DNA of 60,000 nucleotides from Hydractinia symbiolongicarpus (Eukaryota; Cnidaria; Hydrozoa; Anthoathecata; Hydractiniidae): NCBI RefSeq assembly GCF_029227915.1, contig NC_079882.1:6760001-6820000 (forward strand), in the 5' to 3' direction. The position numbers and the translations under genes are program-made. Numbering within the stretch: the first letter of the stretch is position 1; every line of letters begins with the position of its first letter. Below the pieces are notes generated by a model. That model worked only from the letters and a program-made list of their open reading frames with translations. It had not been told where the DNA came from and made no database searches. This document shows, piece after piece, positions 23,596-34,510 of this stretch.

Positions 23596-23937
23596 TTTGT
23601 AATAATTGCCGAGTTGTTTGGTTTTAAAAGGAATCGTAGAATCGTCCTTTTTCACTGGTGCATGACCGCTCTCCACCACGAGCCTATATCCCACTGACTC
23701 AGCCCCTGGCAAACTGTATGGTACTGTCAAAGTACACAAGCTTAAAACAGACGACGTTGCCGATTTACCTCTCAGACCAATCATCTCAAAGGTTGGAACG
23801 GCATCATACGAATCATCATTATTATAAAAATCGCTGAATGTTTTAAGGGGGCTGGCAGCACATTTTAAAAAGTCCAAATATGATGGAAATCTTTTAAAAA
23901 GTGCCAGCGCCCCTAAAATTCTTAGTGTTTTTATCAT
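23509..23937 (-). CDS. Unidentified 142-codon reading frame running into a Helitron-like element
   Basis: ATG at 23937 opens MIKTLRILGALALFKRFPSY, then DFYNNDDSYDAVPTFEMIGL, RGKSATSSVLSLCTL, SVGYRLVVESGHAPVKKD and IPFKTKQ. Composition looks protein-like and no intron is evident in this part. From about codon 114 on, the frame is translation of the Helitron-like repeat (KNPWGRLSF...), so the natural C-terminus has been replaced or the gene is only a fragment. I do not recognise the family. It could be the coding remnant of another transposon or a truncated host exon. Confidence 0.4.
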   Translation of the reverse strand: MIKTLRILGALALFKRFPSYLDFLKCAASPLKTFSDFYNNDDSYDAVPTFEMIGLRGKSATSSVLSLCTLTVPYSLPGAESVGYRLVVESGHAPVKKDDSTIPFKTKQLGNYYKLVVNPWKNPWGRLSFIYRISCFRNRKRL

Positions 23938-23959
23938 ATTTTGTAAAAAGAAAACGGAA

Positions 23960-25900
23960 CTGAGTTATCCCTATTGTGAGAACCAAACTTAACTTTGGAA
24001 TAATAATGGTTTGAACTAATGTTTAAAATATGTAAACACTATAAAAAATATTTCAAAAGAAATAATATATGTTTTCCTTGTTTTAATTTCTTTCGTGTTA
24101 ATTTCGTAGTCGTTAATTTTGTTCCTTTGGTAATTTCTCTGATAAGGTATGTCATTCTTGATTTTAATTCGGAACGTACCGACTTCTAAATTTAATGAAT
24201 AGAAAAAGTTTTGAACGATCGTAACTTAACGGATAAACATCGTTTGCCGAGTTATTATTTTAAACAACCCCAAACCACCCTGTCTGCCTGCGTTAAATTT
24301 AAAGGTAATATTAAAACAAAACAAACCATATTTTTAATGTTTTTCTTTTTCTTTTTCCACTTTAAATTATGAAGAACGTTGTGAACTGTTATTTATAGCA
24401 GTACATTGTCTTCGTCGGCAGAGTTTGTTGCCTGTGGCAAAGCGGCTAGCGCTTACTTGACGGCTAAACAAGAGCATAATGCAGCTAATAAAGGAACTTG
24501 ATCAAGTCCTTGTTACACAGGCGAGGGCGATATCTGTTGTTAATGTTTTTGCAAACTTGACTTGAAAGTTGTATTTCAAAGCAAGTTATTATTTGTTTAC
24601 CCTGAGACTATATTTCATAGTGATAAAATCTTTTAAGCATTATTTTCAACGAATTGTGAAAACGTGTGGCTAATTTTGATGGAATATACTGATGCATAAG
24701 ATAACTTTTAACTCAATTTAGCCGGCAAGTTACATCAATACAATTTCAATGCTTCCCTAAAAACATTTCGAAAGTTAGCTTAATTACTTTTGGTACAAAC
24801 ATTTTTTCTAAACTTTTTTGTCTTCCAGTTACCAACTTTTTTACTCACAGCAAAAAAGAAACAGGAGAAACTAAGGAAAAAAGAAAACCGTGTCCTTTAT
24901 GGTATATCTTTTCTTTCATTAACACTTTTTGCTTTTAGCGCGCAATCAACTTGCCCGCGCTTCTCTAGAAATTGCTTGAGGAAATCAAAGATGTTTAAAA
25001 TGCATTTTAGAGGTGATGACTAAAATGAACAATATTAAACTGACAGATCTTTTTTACTTTAAAATCTTCGACCAAAGATGGAACATGGGGTTGGCTATTT
25101 TTTACGCATACTTAAATGTCAAATGGGTATTGCTTGCGCTCAGCTCGCTAGTTTCAGGGGCGGCGCCACTAGGGGGCTGGGGGTTCAGCCCTCCCTCTTT
25201 GAAAGAGAAAAATAACAGAGCTTTTCTGAAGTCCAAGGTGTGGCCGTTTTACGTTGGCTTCCGTTGCGTTGGCTTGATGTAAGTAAAAAAGCTTGTATGA
25301 TCTGCTGTTTTCTTTCTTTTTATAAATAACATAACAAAAGAAAACAATATTTACAATTATTTTCTCTAAAGATACGATGCGCATGGACATAATCGAACAA
25401 AAAGATGTCACACCCTTACCAAAATAAAGATATTTGTCAGGGCTAAAAAAATTCTCACAACAATTAATTTTTTGTCAGAAGGTTTGATTCCACTTCAAAA
25501 ACGTTATGAGCATTTCCTTATTCTTTCTGTTTGAGAATGCGCGGGAAAGCAAATCTTGAAAGATGATGTCCGGTTCATTTTATCACAATGTCTAATGTAG
25601 AAACTTTACACAGCATAATAACTTGAATAATAAAGGACACTGAAAAAAGAAATTAATTTTAAACAAAAGATTTTAAAACTTCGTAAAACCATCTCGTACA
25701 ATAAAATATATCGTAAAATTCCTAGAGTAGACATCTGCTAACGTATTTTCCAACTGCACAAAAGGCCACTCCACTAACACTTTCGCGCATTCTTTAAATT
25801 TTTCGAACTTTCTTTTTCCAAATCTTGAGACCATGAGTAATAAATACAAGAAATTGCGGAGAAAATCAAAACTGACTTGAAGTATAAGAACTTTAATTAA
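23960..25900. other. No recognisable gene in about 1.9 kb
   Basis: AT-rich DNA with frames up to 89 codons on either strand but no known motif. The Pro/Gly-rich run at 25150-25200 (GGGGCGGCGCCACTAGGGGG) is a short GC-rich island only. Confidence 0.45.
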
Positions 25901-25959
25901 ACTTTCTCATAAAATTTGTCCACTTCTGACACTGGCTAATTTCCAAGGTGAATTTCCAT

Positions 25960-26084
25960 TTAAAAGCGAAAGCGGATCGGAACGGACAACATTAGCGCGC
26001 TAATAGCTAAAATTAAATATAACCCTAAACCAACGTAGACATCATAAGACGCGATGGTTAACTTGGGCTTCAACTTGTCCAAAT
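25960..26084 (-). CDS. Last exon of an unidentified membrane protein
   Basis: Minus strand: acceptor TTTTCCCTGTTTAG at 26085, then LDKLKPKLTIASYDVYVGLG and LYLILAISALMLSVPIRFRF, then TAA at 25960-25962. One hydrophobic segment of about 20 residues (GLGLYLILAISALMLSV) followed by a short basic tail (RFRF) fits a C-terminal transmembrane anchor with a short cytosolic end. The exon is in phase 1 relative to its missing predecessor. Upstream exons were not found; the adjacent minisatellite repeat may separate them. Confidence 0.45.
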
Positions 26085-26429
26085 CTAAACAGGGAAAAAA
26101 GAAACAATTTACATATTGGCCTTGCAGCATATTGCGAAAATATTGCAGCATATTATTGCCACAATATAGTTACATATAATAGATATTGATACAGTGTGAA
26201 TTTATGGTAAGTCGTCCACGTATTACTTCCTGAAAATGAAGGAAATATAGTATTCAACATGCGTTAGACCTATGTACGTTCCCAAGCCTTGTAGAGATAA
26301 TAATGTGCTATTTTCCATAAAGCACATTGTAGTGAGACTTATCAATGTCTGTTGTCGAGTGTAGCAAGCCCTTTCTTTCCTTGTAATACAATGTAGCAAA
26401 GCGTAATTTTTCGTAGCGATGTGTAGCAG

Positions 26430-26970
26430 TACGTTATTTTCTGTAGCAGGCCGTAGTAGAACGTATTTCTTTGTAGTAGAGCGTAGTAGCCTGTAGTAGC
26501 ATCTGTAGTAGCCTGTAGTAGCTTGTAGTAGAGTGTAGTAGCGTGTAGTAGAGCGTAGTAGAATGTATTTCTCTGTAGTAAAGCGTATTTCTCTGTAGTA
26601 GAGTGTAGTAGCGTGTAGTAGAGCGTAGTAGAGCGTAGTAGAGCGTATTTCTCTGTAGTAGAGCGTATTTCTCTGTAGTAAAGCGTATTTCTCTGTAGTA
26701 GAGTGAAGTAGCGTGTAGTAGAGCGTAGTAGAATGTATTTCTCTGTAGTAAAGCGTATTTCTCTGTAGTAGAGTGTAGTAGCGTGTAGTAGAGCGTAGTA
26801 GAGCGTATTTCTCTGTAGTAGAGTGTAGTAGCCTGTAGTAGCTTGTAGTAGACTGTTGTAGCCTGTAGTAGAGCGTAGTAAAATGTATTTCTCTGTAGTA
26901 AAGCGTATTTCTCTGTAGCAGAGTGTAGTAGCCTGTAGTAGCTTGTAGTAGAGTGTAGTAGCCTGTTAAG
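26430..26970. repeat. Minisatellite of TGTAGTAGAGCG-type units
   Basis: Irregular tandem array of 10-bp (TGTAGTAGCC, GAGCGTAGTA) and about 20-bp (GTATTTCTCTGTAGTAAAGC) units. It makes a spurious 259-codon minus-strand frame of Tyr/Leu/Thr/Arg. It is the array part of the dispersed repeat described next. Confidence 0.95.
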
Positions 26971-27350
26971 AAGCGCAGGGGCTTACAGCAGTTAAGCTTC
27001 ATACAAATAGTTTCAAAAAATATTCTAACTTTTCAGTTAAATTGAACTGGGGAAAACGGTGACTACCATCGCCATGATGGTCTCGCACTATATACAAACG
27101 AAAAATTATCTGGACATCTTCCCACAAAACGATTCTTATCAGTACATCAATTGTAGTTGGTAGATAAACAAGCCATGATGGCCGATTCGCCAGTGGTCAT
27201 CATAATATCAGAGACAAAGAAACAAATTTAGCAGACACGCCTAAATATTCATTCTCAATTTCACATCTTGTGTTTTACTGCGCTTACCCAACGAGACATG
27301 ATCAGTTTGTTTGAGTCTAACAGAATACATCACAAGCAATGTATGTTCCA
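26430..27350 (-). mobile_element. Minisatellite-bearing dispersed repeat, copy C
   Basis: The unique part 27070-27350 (CATGATGGTCTCGCACTATA ... GCTTACCCAACGAGACATGA ... ACAAGCAATGTATG) is the reverse complement of 42970-43235 and 48312-48577. In all three cases it is joined on the same side to a TAGTAG-type minisatellite. The shared unit-plus-array structure suggests one mobile family with an expandable internal or terminal array. Confidence 0.75.
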
Positions 27351-27404
27351 AATACCAGTAGTGAAGGCGAGTGATCAGTATTACGTAAGAGATACGGTTG
27401 TTTC

Positions 27405-27740
27405 CGTAAATTAGACCCTTGATAAAAATTTAGAAAAAAGCTCCTGTTTCTAGAAGCAATCCATACATCTCAGATTCAGTTGTTTCGGTGGATTGGGCCA
27501 TTGTTAAGCATTCAGGAAAAAACTCCTATTTCTAGAAGCAATCCATATATCACAGATGCGGTTATTTCGGTAAATTGAGCCATTGATAAACATTCAGGAA
27601 AAAGATCCTGTTTCTAGAAGCAATCCGTACATAATAGAATTACTTGTTTCGGTGAGCTAGGCCATTGATAAAAATTCAGGAAAATGGTCATGTTTCTAGA
27701 AGCAATCTATACATAACAGGTTCAGTTGTTTTGGTGAATT
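27405..27740 (+). repeat. Tandem array of about 82-bp units (four copies)
   Basis: Units share TGTTTCTAGAAGCAATCCATACAT, a G/TTCGGTGAATTGGGCC phrase and ATTGATAAACATTCAGGAAA. Related in reverse complement to 19190-19440. Confidence 0.8.
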
Positions 27741-27769
27741 GGGCCTTTCATAACCTTTTAGATAATACT

Positions 27770-28000
27770 TTTTGACATTCAATTTTGGCCGAAATATAAA
27801 ATTTCAGAACAAAAGTTACCGAATTTGGCGCTTGTCTATGATAATATCAGTTAAACGCTCCATGTTTCTCTTGTTTCGTTCAATTTTGACAATATAAAAC
27901 GAAATTTTAGACCAAAAATCACCGAAGTCGGCACTTGTCTATGCCATTATCAATTAAGCGCTCCATGTTTCTCTCGTTTCGCTTAATTTTGGCTGGAAAA
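27770..28000 (+). repeat. Two copies of an about 115-120-bp repeat
   Basis: Shared phrases: CGAAAT(A)AAA(A)TTT, CACCGAA(G/T)T.GGC.CTTGTCTATG, AT.ATCA.TTAA.CGCTCCATGT and TTCTC(T)TGTTTCG. Confidence 0.7.
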
Positions 28001-28876
28001 TGAAATGTGTCTAAGGTATTGTCACATATACGAACTCTACTTGTCTTGTTTCGATGAATTAAGACCTGAATACTTTTGTATATGCCGATTATCTCTTGGT
28101 TGAAAGAAACCTTTTTTTGTTTCACAACATTAAAACTTGTTAACGTATACCGGAACAAAGTTTCGGCAAATATGTATCACGCCGTCTTCGCTAAGGATTA
28201 ATCTGTTATGCTTTCGAATATAGAAGAATCCGTTTTTTGTCAAACAATTGTTAATATATATTGAACGATTGTAGTTTATAGTTGTAGAGTCTTGATGAAA
28301 TCTAGTAGTGTTTGTGTATTTCACAGACTAAAAGCTACTTTCTAAAAATATGCTCATGCACTACGAAAGTCAAAACAATTAGCATCCGTGGCATCACAGA
28401 ATGTTTCACAAGAAGATTGCTACTTCTTTATGAATTGCTTTTTGTTAATATAGGAAGTTTTTTTATGATTACTTCAAAAATAATATGATCAAGCTTGTGG
28501 TCATCCTTTTTAATATATTACATAGGGAATGATATTTTGAGACATTCACTTTTCGCCCATTGTGATTGATTTTAATTTATTTCCACAAATGAATATGTAT
28601 AATACAGTGTCACGTATGAGGTGTGCTAGTTTTACGTATATTATACGTCTTGTATTATTCTAAGAAGCAATTAACTACTTGTTAAAAAGGAAAAATATAT
28701 ATTCTACAAATAGTTGAAATATAGTATAGAGCTAATAGTTTTTCTCTTCTTGATTAAAGTAGAATGAAAAGTCCTTGCAGGCTAAAAGATTTCGGAACAA
28801 ATTCAATTTATTTCATTCCCTTTATAGTTCAGAAACATACTTTAATGACTTGACACAAGTTGATAATATAAATTGA

Positions 28877-29033
28877 CTAGTCGTTGATTAGTCGCCCGTC
28901 CTTTATATTTACCTGTCGCAGCAAAGTGGATAAAAACATATCGCATTTGATATTCGTGTTTCCGCAACATCATTTTCTAACTCAGCGGGGGGTCCGCGCA
29001 GAGACAGACAGACGACGGCTATTATTATAGAGA
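28877..29033 (-). mobile_element. Helitron-like element (copy 5), 3' hairpin eroded
   Basis: On the minus strand it starts TCTCTATAATAATAGCCGTC at 29033, directly after the CTAG of copy 4, and ends CGACTAG at 28877. The terminal hairpin is largely lost (GATTAGTCGCCCGTCC remains). Confidence 0.65.
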
Positions 29034-29213
29034 CTAGTCGTTAGCCCGTGGAAAAATCCACGGGGTCGTCCGTCCTTCAAATTAACCCGTTGCAACAAAG
29101 TGGACAGAAATATATCGCATTTGGTATTGATGCGCATTTTAAAAATTCGTGTTTCCGTTACGGAACACGGCTTTCGCGGACACACAGACAGACGACGGCT
29201 ATTATTAAAGAGA
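29034..29213 (-). mobile_element. Helitron-like element (copy 4)
   Basis: On the minus strand it starts TCTCTTTAATAATAGCCGTC at 29213, contains GTCTGTCTGTGTGTCCGCGA and CAAATGCGATATATTTC, has the hairpin CCCGTGGATTTTTCCACGGG, and ends TAACGACTAG at 29034. Confidence 0.75.
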
Positions 29214-29438
29214 TTACAAACAATAGAACATACTGTGTGAAATGAGTAAGAAGGATAAGAAGGAAAACGAAGGAGGAAAAAGCCCGTTTAAACAAGATTT
29301 CGGATACGATACGAAATCTTAAAAAAATATGTAATCCCGGAAAAGAGCTATGGTAGTTCAAATAATAAATACAGACGATAAGAGCTAAATTATTCCGGGT
29401 CACTGTCTGAGCCGGACAGGGAAAAATCGCTTTCACTG

Positions 29439-30673
29439 TCACTTTTTTGTCAAATCATCTTCATTATCTATAGCAGATATGTTTTGATCAATGGCAATAA
29501 CACCAGCAATTCCTGACACCCTTCCAACAGTTGCCTTTCCGCGAAGTCCATGCCTTCCTTCAGGATTAACCTTTTCGCCATTGGTAAGCACTGAAATATA
29601 AAAAAATGTCATAGAAAAGCATTTGAGAAACCATATCTAATCCTAAGTTTTAAAACTGCAAGAGCTGTTGTTAAGATAAGATAAGAGAAGCACACAATAA
29701 AGAAGAATCCTGAACATTTGACAAAACCAAAAAAAAATAAATATAAATATAAACTAGCACAATTAGGCAAAAGAAGCATTCAGCATACCTCATTCGCATA
29801 AAAGTTGAAGCTATTGACATCTATCTCATTTTCCAATTATACTGTAAAAAAGCCAGTAGCTAGACATTTCTTTTTTGAGTATGCTGACTTCTTCTTCACA
29901 TCTTTTCAACAACTGATTTTCGTTGTCGCCACTATTTTTTAAACCCTACAGTACCTCAACCCGAATGTTTTCACAATGAGTGTAAAATCATGATATATGA
30001 AGTGTCAAGAAATGTAACAACAATTCTACTTACCATCAATCTCTGTATTTTCCATCCATGGGAAATCAAAATCACTGTCTTCGCCAGACTTCTCCTCAAC
30101 ACGAGGTACACCAATGTCCCCGCAATGGTGTTATAACATTTCATGAAGTCTTTATCAACGTCTCCACAGATTTACATACTATGTAATTCAATCCTCCTTT
30201 TATTATCTGCCTTCTTTGTTTCTTGTTTGTCCTTATATGCATTGCTTCTGCCCATGAAATAAGGTGTCGTTGTCCTTTTCTCTTGCTGTTGTTATTTTCA
30301 AGTTTTTCACGGAGCAACTTTTCCATCTTGCTAGCAGGATAATTCTTTGTTGAGATCCACTCTAGATCTTTTGCATGAAACAAGAAGATATATTCAGATG
30401 ATAGAATATATCTTACCTACTTTAATCATAGAAACTTTGCAAGATTGAATTGAATTGAAGAAAACGTTCGAAAAGTGAATTTAAATTTCATGAAATAGAT
30501 TTTCGCAGTTTATTGTTTTTCACTTTCATATTAGAATCTTGATTACCTGTAAATAAACATTACCTACGTCCCCTAAACGACTATCGTGCAGAGAAACGCA
30601 CAGTTCTGTGAAAAAACGAGTCTGTCTAGCCACAAATTTAGCCAGGAGACCCAGCGTTTTCCCTTCAAACCGC
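29439..30673 (-). CDS. Unrecognised host-like gene: four phase-consistent exons (5' incomplete)
   Basis: Minus-strand exons: A 30673-30564 (RFEGKTLGLLAKFVARQT, FFTELCVSLHDSRLGDV; donor GTAG|GTAATG), B 30367-30180 (DLEWISTKNYPASKMEKLLR, GQRHLISWAEAMHIRTNKKQ; donor ATA|GTATGT), C about 30094-30034 (EEKSGEDSDFDFPWMENTEI; donor GATG|GTAAGT), D 29590-29439 (VLTNGEKVNPEGRHGLRGKA, TVGRVSGIAGVIAIDQN, ending DDLTKK and TGA). Phases are 1, 0 and 1 at the three junctions and agree throughout, giving about 168 codons. A basic Lys/Arg-rich middle is followed by an acidic stretch and a Gly-rich C-terminal segment. The start of exon C is the least certain. No family recognised. Confidence 0.6.
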
Positions 30674-30699
30674 CTTTATGATCAATTTTTTCTTTCTCT

Positions 30700-31590
30700 A
30701 TCAAAGAAAGCTTAAATAACTAGGCTAGTCATAAAGTATGATATGAAATGTTATGGATGGTTGAGCTGGCTATCCTGGCTACAGACTCAGCCTAGTGTAA
30801 GTGGCGGCTTCTCAAGTTTGTAGATGCCTGATGATGACGTTAATAAATAAATCTTAGTGTTATATTTCCTTGTTTGAAACAGGGAAGAGGATGGGAACAA
30901 GGATGCAGTAGTCCGTAAACCGCGGAACGCCCTGCAGTGCAGCGGATAGACGCAGCAGTGATGCGCTCCGTCCTGACATAGTCACCAGGTCTCTATATTA
31001 TATGGATTCTCGGATCTCCCGAAAAAATCATCAATATATCCATTTTTCATACATATGGTCAATATATCAATATTTAGAAGCCCGTTCATTCCAGTGCATA
31101 TGGACATAATATCAATTCTACATTATCGATATATTGTCCGTTTTTTATAGTGAGTATGTTGTAAAAACAAAGCCCTTAGAAGTCAAAAATGTCTTAAGGA
31201 GAACATTTTAAACCTTGTCAAAACCCAACAACTTTACTATTCAAATCTGGCTGTTCAAATCTTCGTTGTCGAACCATTAAAAAGCAATGTAAAGAGCCTT
31301 AACTTTTGATTAATCACGGTAGAAAAATTCGAAGAGCTTAAATTTCTGATTTGTTTCCATTTTAAAAAAGCAGCAAAAGATAAATAAGAATCTCCTCCAT
31401 ATCGTTACTTATCGGTACTGGCTTGGATAGAACTTGATGATGTGGTTACAAAAGACTGGGTAACAAAGCGTACGGCGGTTCTTATGATCAATGGCAATTA
31501 AAAATAATTAAAATACCGGAGATTAATGTAGCTTATTCTATTACACCGCAATTTTGCACACAAAAAGATAGAATAAGTGTATTACTGAAT
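30700..31590. other. No recognisable gene
   Basis: AT-rich. May hold further 5' exons of the gene ending at 29439, but none could be joined convincingly. Confidence 0.4.
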
Positions 31591-31601
31591 GAATCACAAA
31601 T

Positions 31602-31737
31602 TTTGAATTGATTTGGATTATTGTTTGTTGCAGTATGAAACTAATTACTGCACACCATGTTGTTCTTTAATTTGAACTACCACCTTTTAAAGATGGATTG
31701 GATTCGAACCAATAACTTTCATAGTCTTGCAACAATA
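31602..31737 (-). mobile_element. tRNA-derived SINE, family 2, copy 1
   Basis: Read on the minus strand it has a perfect T-arm, ATTGG TTCGAAT CCAAT (a B-box GGTTCGAATCC), preceded by GACTATGAAAGTT and followed by CATCTTTAAAAGGTGGTAGT and a GAACAACATGGTGTG body. About 90% identical to 36420-36553. Confidence 0.6.
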
Positions 31738-31744
31738 GACTTAA

Positions 31745-32500
31745 TTTACTTGGAATTCACAAAATTCAATGTCACTTCAAATAAAAACACATCATAAAGC
31801 TTGTTGTTACAAAATTAATTGTGAGTTAAAAACCGTAGCTAAGTATTACAGGTTTGTTGAAACTGTTGTCTCCTTGAATTAACAAACTTTAGACTTTCGC
31901 CAAATTTTTTTCTAAAGTAAAGGGTGTAGCCACCTATCTGAAAACTTTCTTTTAGCCAACTGGTTTTCGGCTATTTTCGCTTTTTAGCCAGACTTTTTTA
32001 AAAATTCACGTTAATTTAATGTCCCTTATTAAAGTGTAACGTAAATATCCAGGACGTTTAAAAAGCTACTAGTTGTATTTTTCTGACATCGCAACAGCGA
32101 TTATAGCCAGGGACGAGGTTGTATTATTATAACCTCGCTACGGACGACGTTGTACTTATATAACATAACACAAGTTCAGCTGGGAAGAGGCCAGGGAAGG
32201 GCTGCAGAAAGTTAGTATGTATCACCATGCTCGGCAGCATGGCTGCATGTATTAATGTAACTGTGTCTCTTTTATTACTTGCAGACCCAATGGGTTATGG
32301 CATATGCTCGTCATTCATAAAACAACGCATCCATCCATACCGTACCGTACGCATTTAATTTTTGCAACGTGAAATTCATCGTTAAACAAATTTTGAAATT
32401 CTGGTTAAATACTAAGAATTAAAACGCAAAGGCCTACTAAATATCTCGATTAACATTTAAGGTCTTTTTTTATCACATGAAATGTGTACAAGTGTTCTAA
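31745..32500. other. No recognisable gene
   Basis: AT-rich DNA, stop-rich in all frames. Nothing repeat-like beyond short words. Confidence 0.45.
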
Positions 32501-32519
32501 ATTTTAACGAGTTTGTTCG

Positions 32520-33890
32520 GAAACAAAAAAGCAAGGGGAAACTTTATTCTAGTCAGTACACAAGCAAGCGAATTGAATTAAGTAATTGGGAAAGATGTCC
32601 TATTAGGGTAAATATTTAGGCAATTAGCCTGACACATCCACACCTACACATACAATACTGAAAACAAAATTTAGGAAACCATTCCCGCAATATATACGAT
32701 ATTGAATGTTTTGTGAAGCTAAACAAGGCAAATCTTATTCTGATTAAAAAACAATTAGACAAGTAGCGAAACCTATCAATTCATCATTAAAAAAGTATTT
32801 TGGGGAATAATCTTACGCAATATAAAAAAAAGAACAGAATAAAAAACGGTCCAACGATCACTTTTTTCTACTCACAAATCGAAAGGGCGAGTAGCACGCG
32901 CGTGCGTATATCATTGCATGTGCATACATCAAAGATTTTGTTAAAGCTCTCTCGAACCTTGTAGGAAGAAGCTCGTACCAAATGAAATGTTCAATGTTCT
33001 AGCAAGCGAATAAAAAAGCCTTTCTTCTACTTTGTAAACAGGCAAGGGAGCAAAAGATCCTGACATACAACTTAAAAGATATCTGATAAAAACGCTATCG
33101 CGAAAGGTGAAGTATTAAATCTCTTGGTCGGCCAATTCGAGAAAAGACTTTATTCCACTCAGAAAACAGGCACGGGAGTGTTAGACCTATCCATACATCA
33201 TTTGAAATGAGAATTTTGGAAGTTGCCTTTCACGCTGAATATAATGTTAGATATCCATCCATACACTACTAAAAAGGAGATTTAGCTAGTAAGCGAATCA
33301 AAAGCGAAACTTTATTCTACACCACAAAGAAGCAATCAAGAAAAAGACCCTACCATATATGTCTAAAAACACTTCATTCCACTCCGATAACAATCACGCG
33401 CGATAATATCAGATGTCCTAGCATGTAAATTCACGGGAAGACTTTATTCCACTCAGTAAGAAGCAGGAACAAGGGGGACCGATCCATACCACCATACAAT
33501 ATTAATAGGATATTTTGCAAAATACCTTCAGGCGGAAAAACATACAGCATGTCCTAGCAGACCTGTGTATACAAAATTAGTTCTACTCAGTAAACAACCA
33601 ATCAAATGAGAGATCCATCCATACCTTATAAAAATAGAGATTTTATCAATATACATGCATCATTTGAAAAACGCATTTTTTGATCTTACCCTTCGCGCGA
33701 ATTAAAATATTTAGCACGCCAACCTTAGATGTTCTAACAGCTCAATTCACGGAATACTTTATTCGACGCAGTAAAAATGAAGAAATGTGGGACACCTATC
33801 CATACATCTATCAAAAGAGAGATATTGAAACAAGCAGTAGAGTTGAATAACTATCCATACACAAATAAAAACGATATTTTAGAAAAATAC
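32520..33890. repeat. Degenerate repeat region, units about 130-160 bp
   Basis: About eight diverged units, each with (A)ACTTTATTC(C/T)A(C/G)(T)CAGTAAA(C/G)A, GGGAGxxxxACC(T)ATCCATAC and a GAGATTTTG/AAAA phrase, spaced irregularly. CTATCCATACAyxA recurs at 33186, 33254, 33489, 33615, 33796 and 33850. No reading frame of interest. Confidence 0.6.
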
Positions 33891-34510
33891 TTGTGTGTAT
33901 CATATGTTTTTTTTGCTGTTCATAGGAAGCAGTGTAATGTGATTTTGAACTTTCAATATTTTTAAAACTAAAACCTTATGACAAAAATGATAAAAATGTA
34001 TATGGACTTTTTTTGTTCGTAGCTGTTAGAAAAACTATTGGAGGGACATAGTTATTAATATAGTGTAACTAGCTAAATAAAATTGAGTTATGACTGTTAT
34101 GGTTTCTACGAAGTTAAGTTATATTCTGCTGTCCTAGGCCCGTTCTTAAGGCTCTCTAGCCATTGAACGCTACGACTTTCTCATAATAACCGGTTGAAAA
34201 TAGCTATTAGGTAATAATAGTATGAATAGAATTTGATTTAGCTAATATTGGGTATATTTTGACTCCTAAAAAGAAATAGTACTCTAGCATTTTTTTTTTT
34301 GCAAAACAGTAAAATTTGTTGAGTTATTTCTAAAAGGTTTTAGTAATTCTAATAGACTAAGGCATTTCACAAGATAGTTAGCGTATTGCTCTGAATAAAC
34401 CCGTCATCATGCTCCATCCATACTACACGAAGGTAGCATAGAAGCACACAGTATGTTACAAAAAAATTATGGTCCTTTTTTGAACATTATATTTAATTAA
34501 AACGTATATA

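Noticed and set aside
24790-25282. 77- and 89-codon plus-strand frames
   Set aside because: No recognisable domain, no clear splice partners, and no coding-like amino-acid pattern across the frame.
26223-27002. 259-codon minus-strand frame rich in Tyr, Leu, Thr and Arg
   Set aside because: Product of the TAGTAG-type minisatellite; no complexity and no conserved domain.
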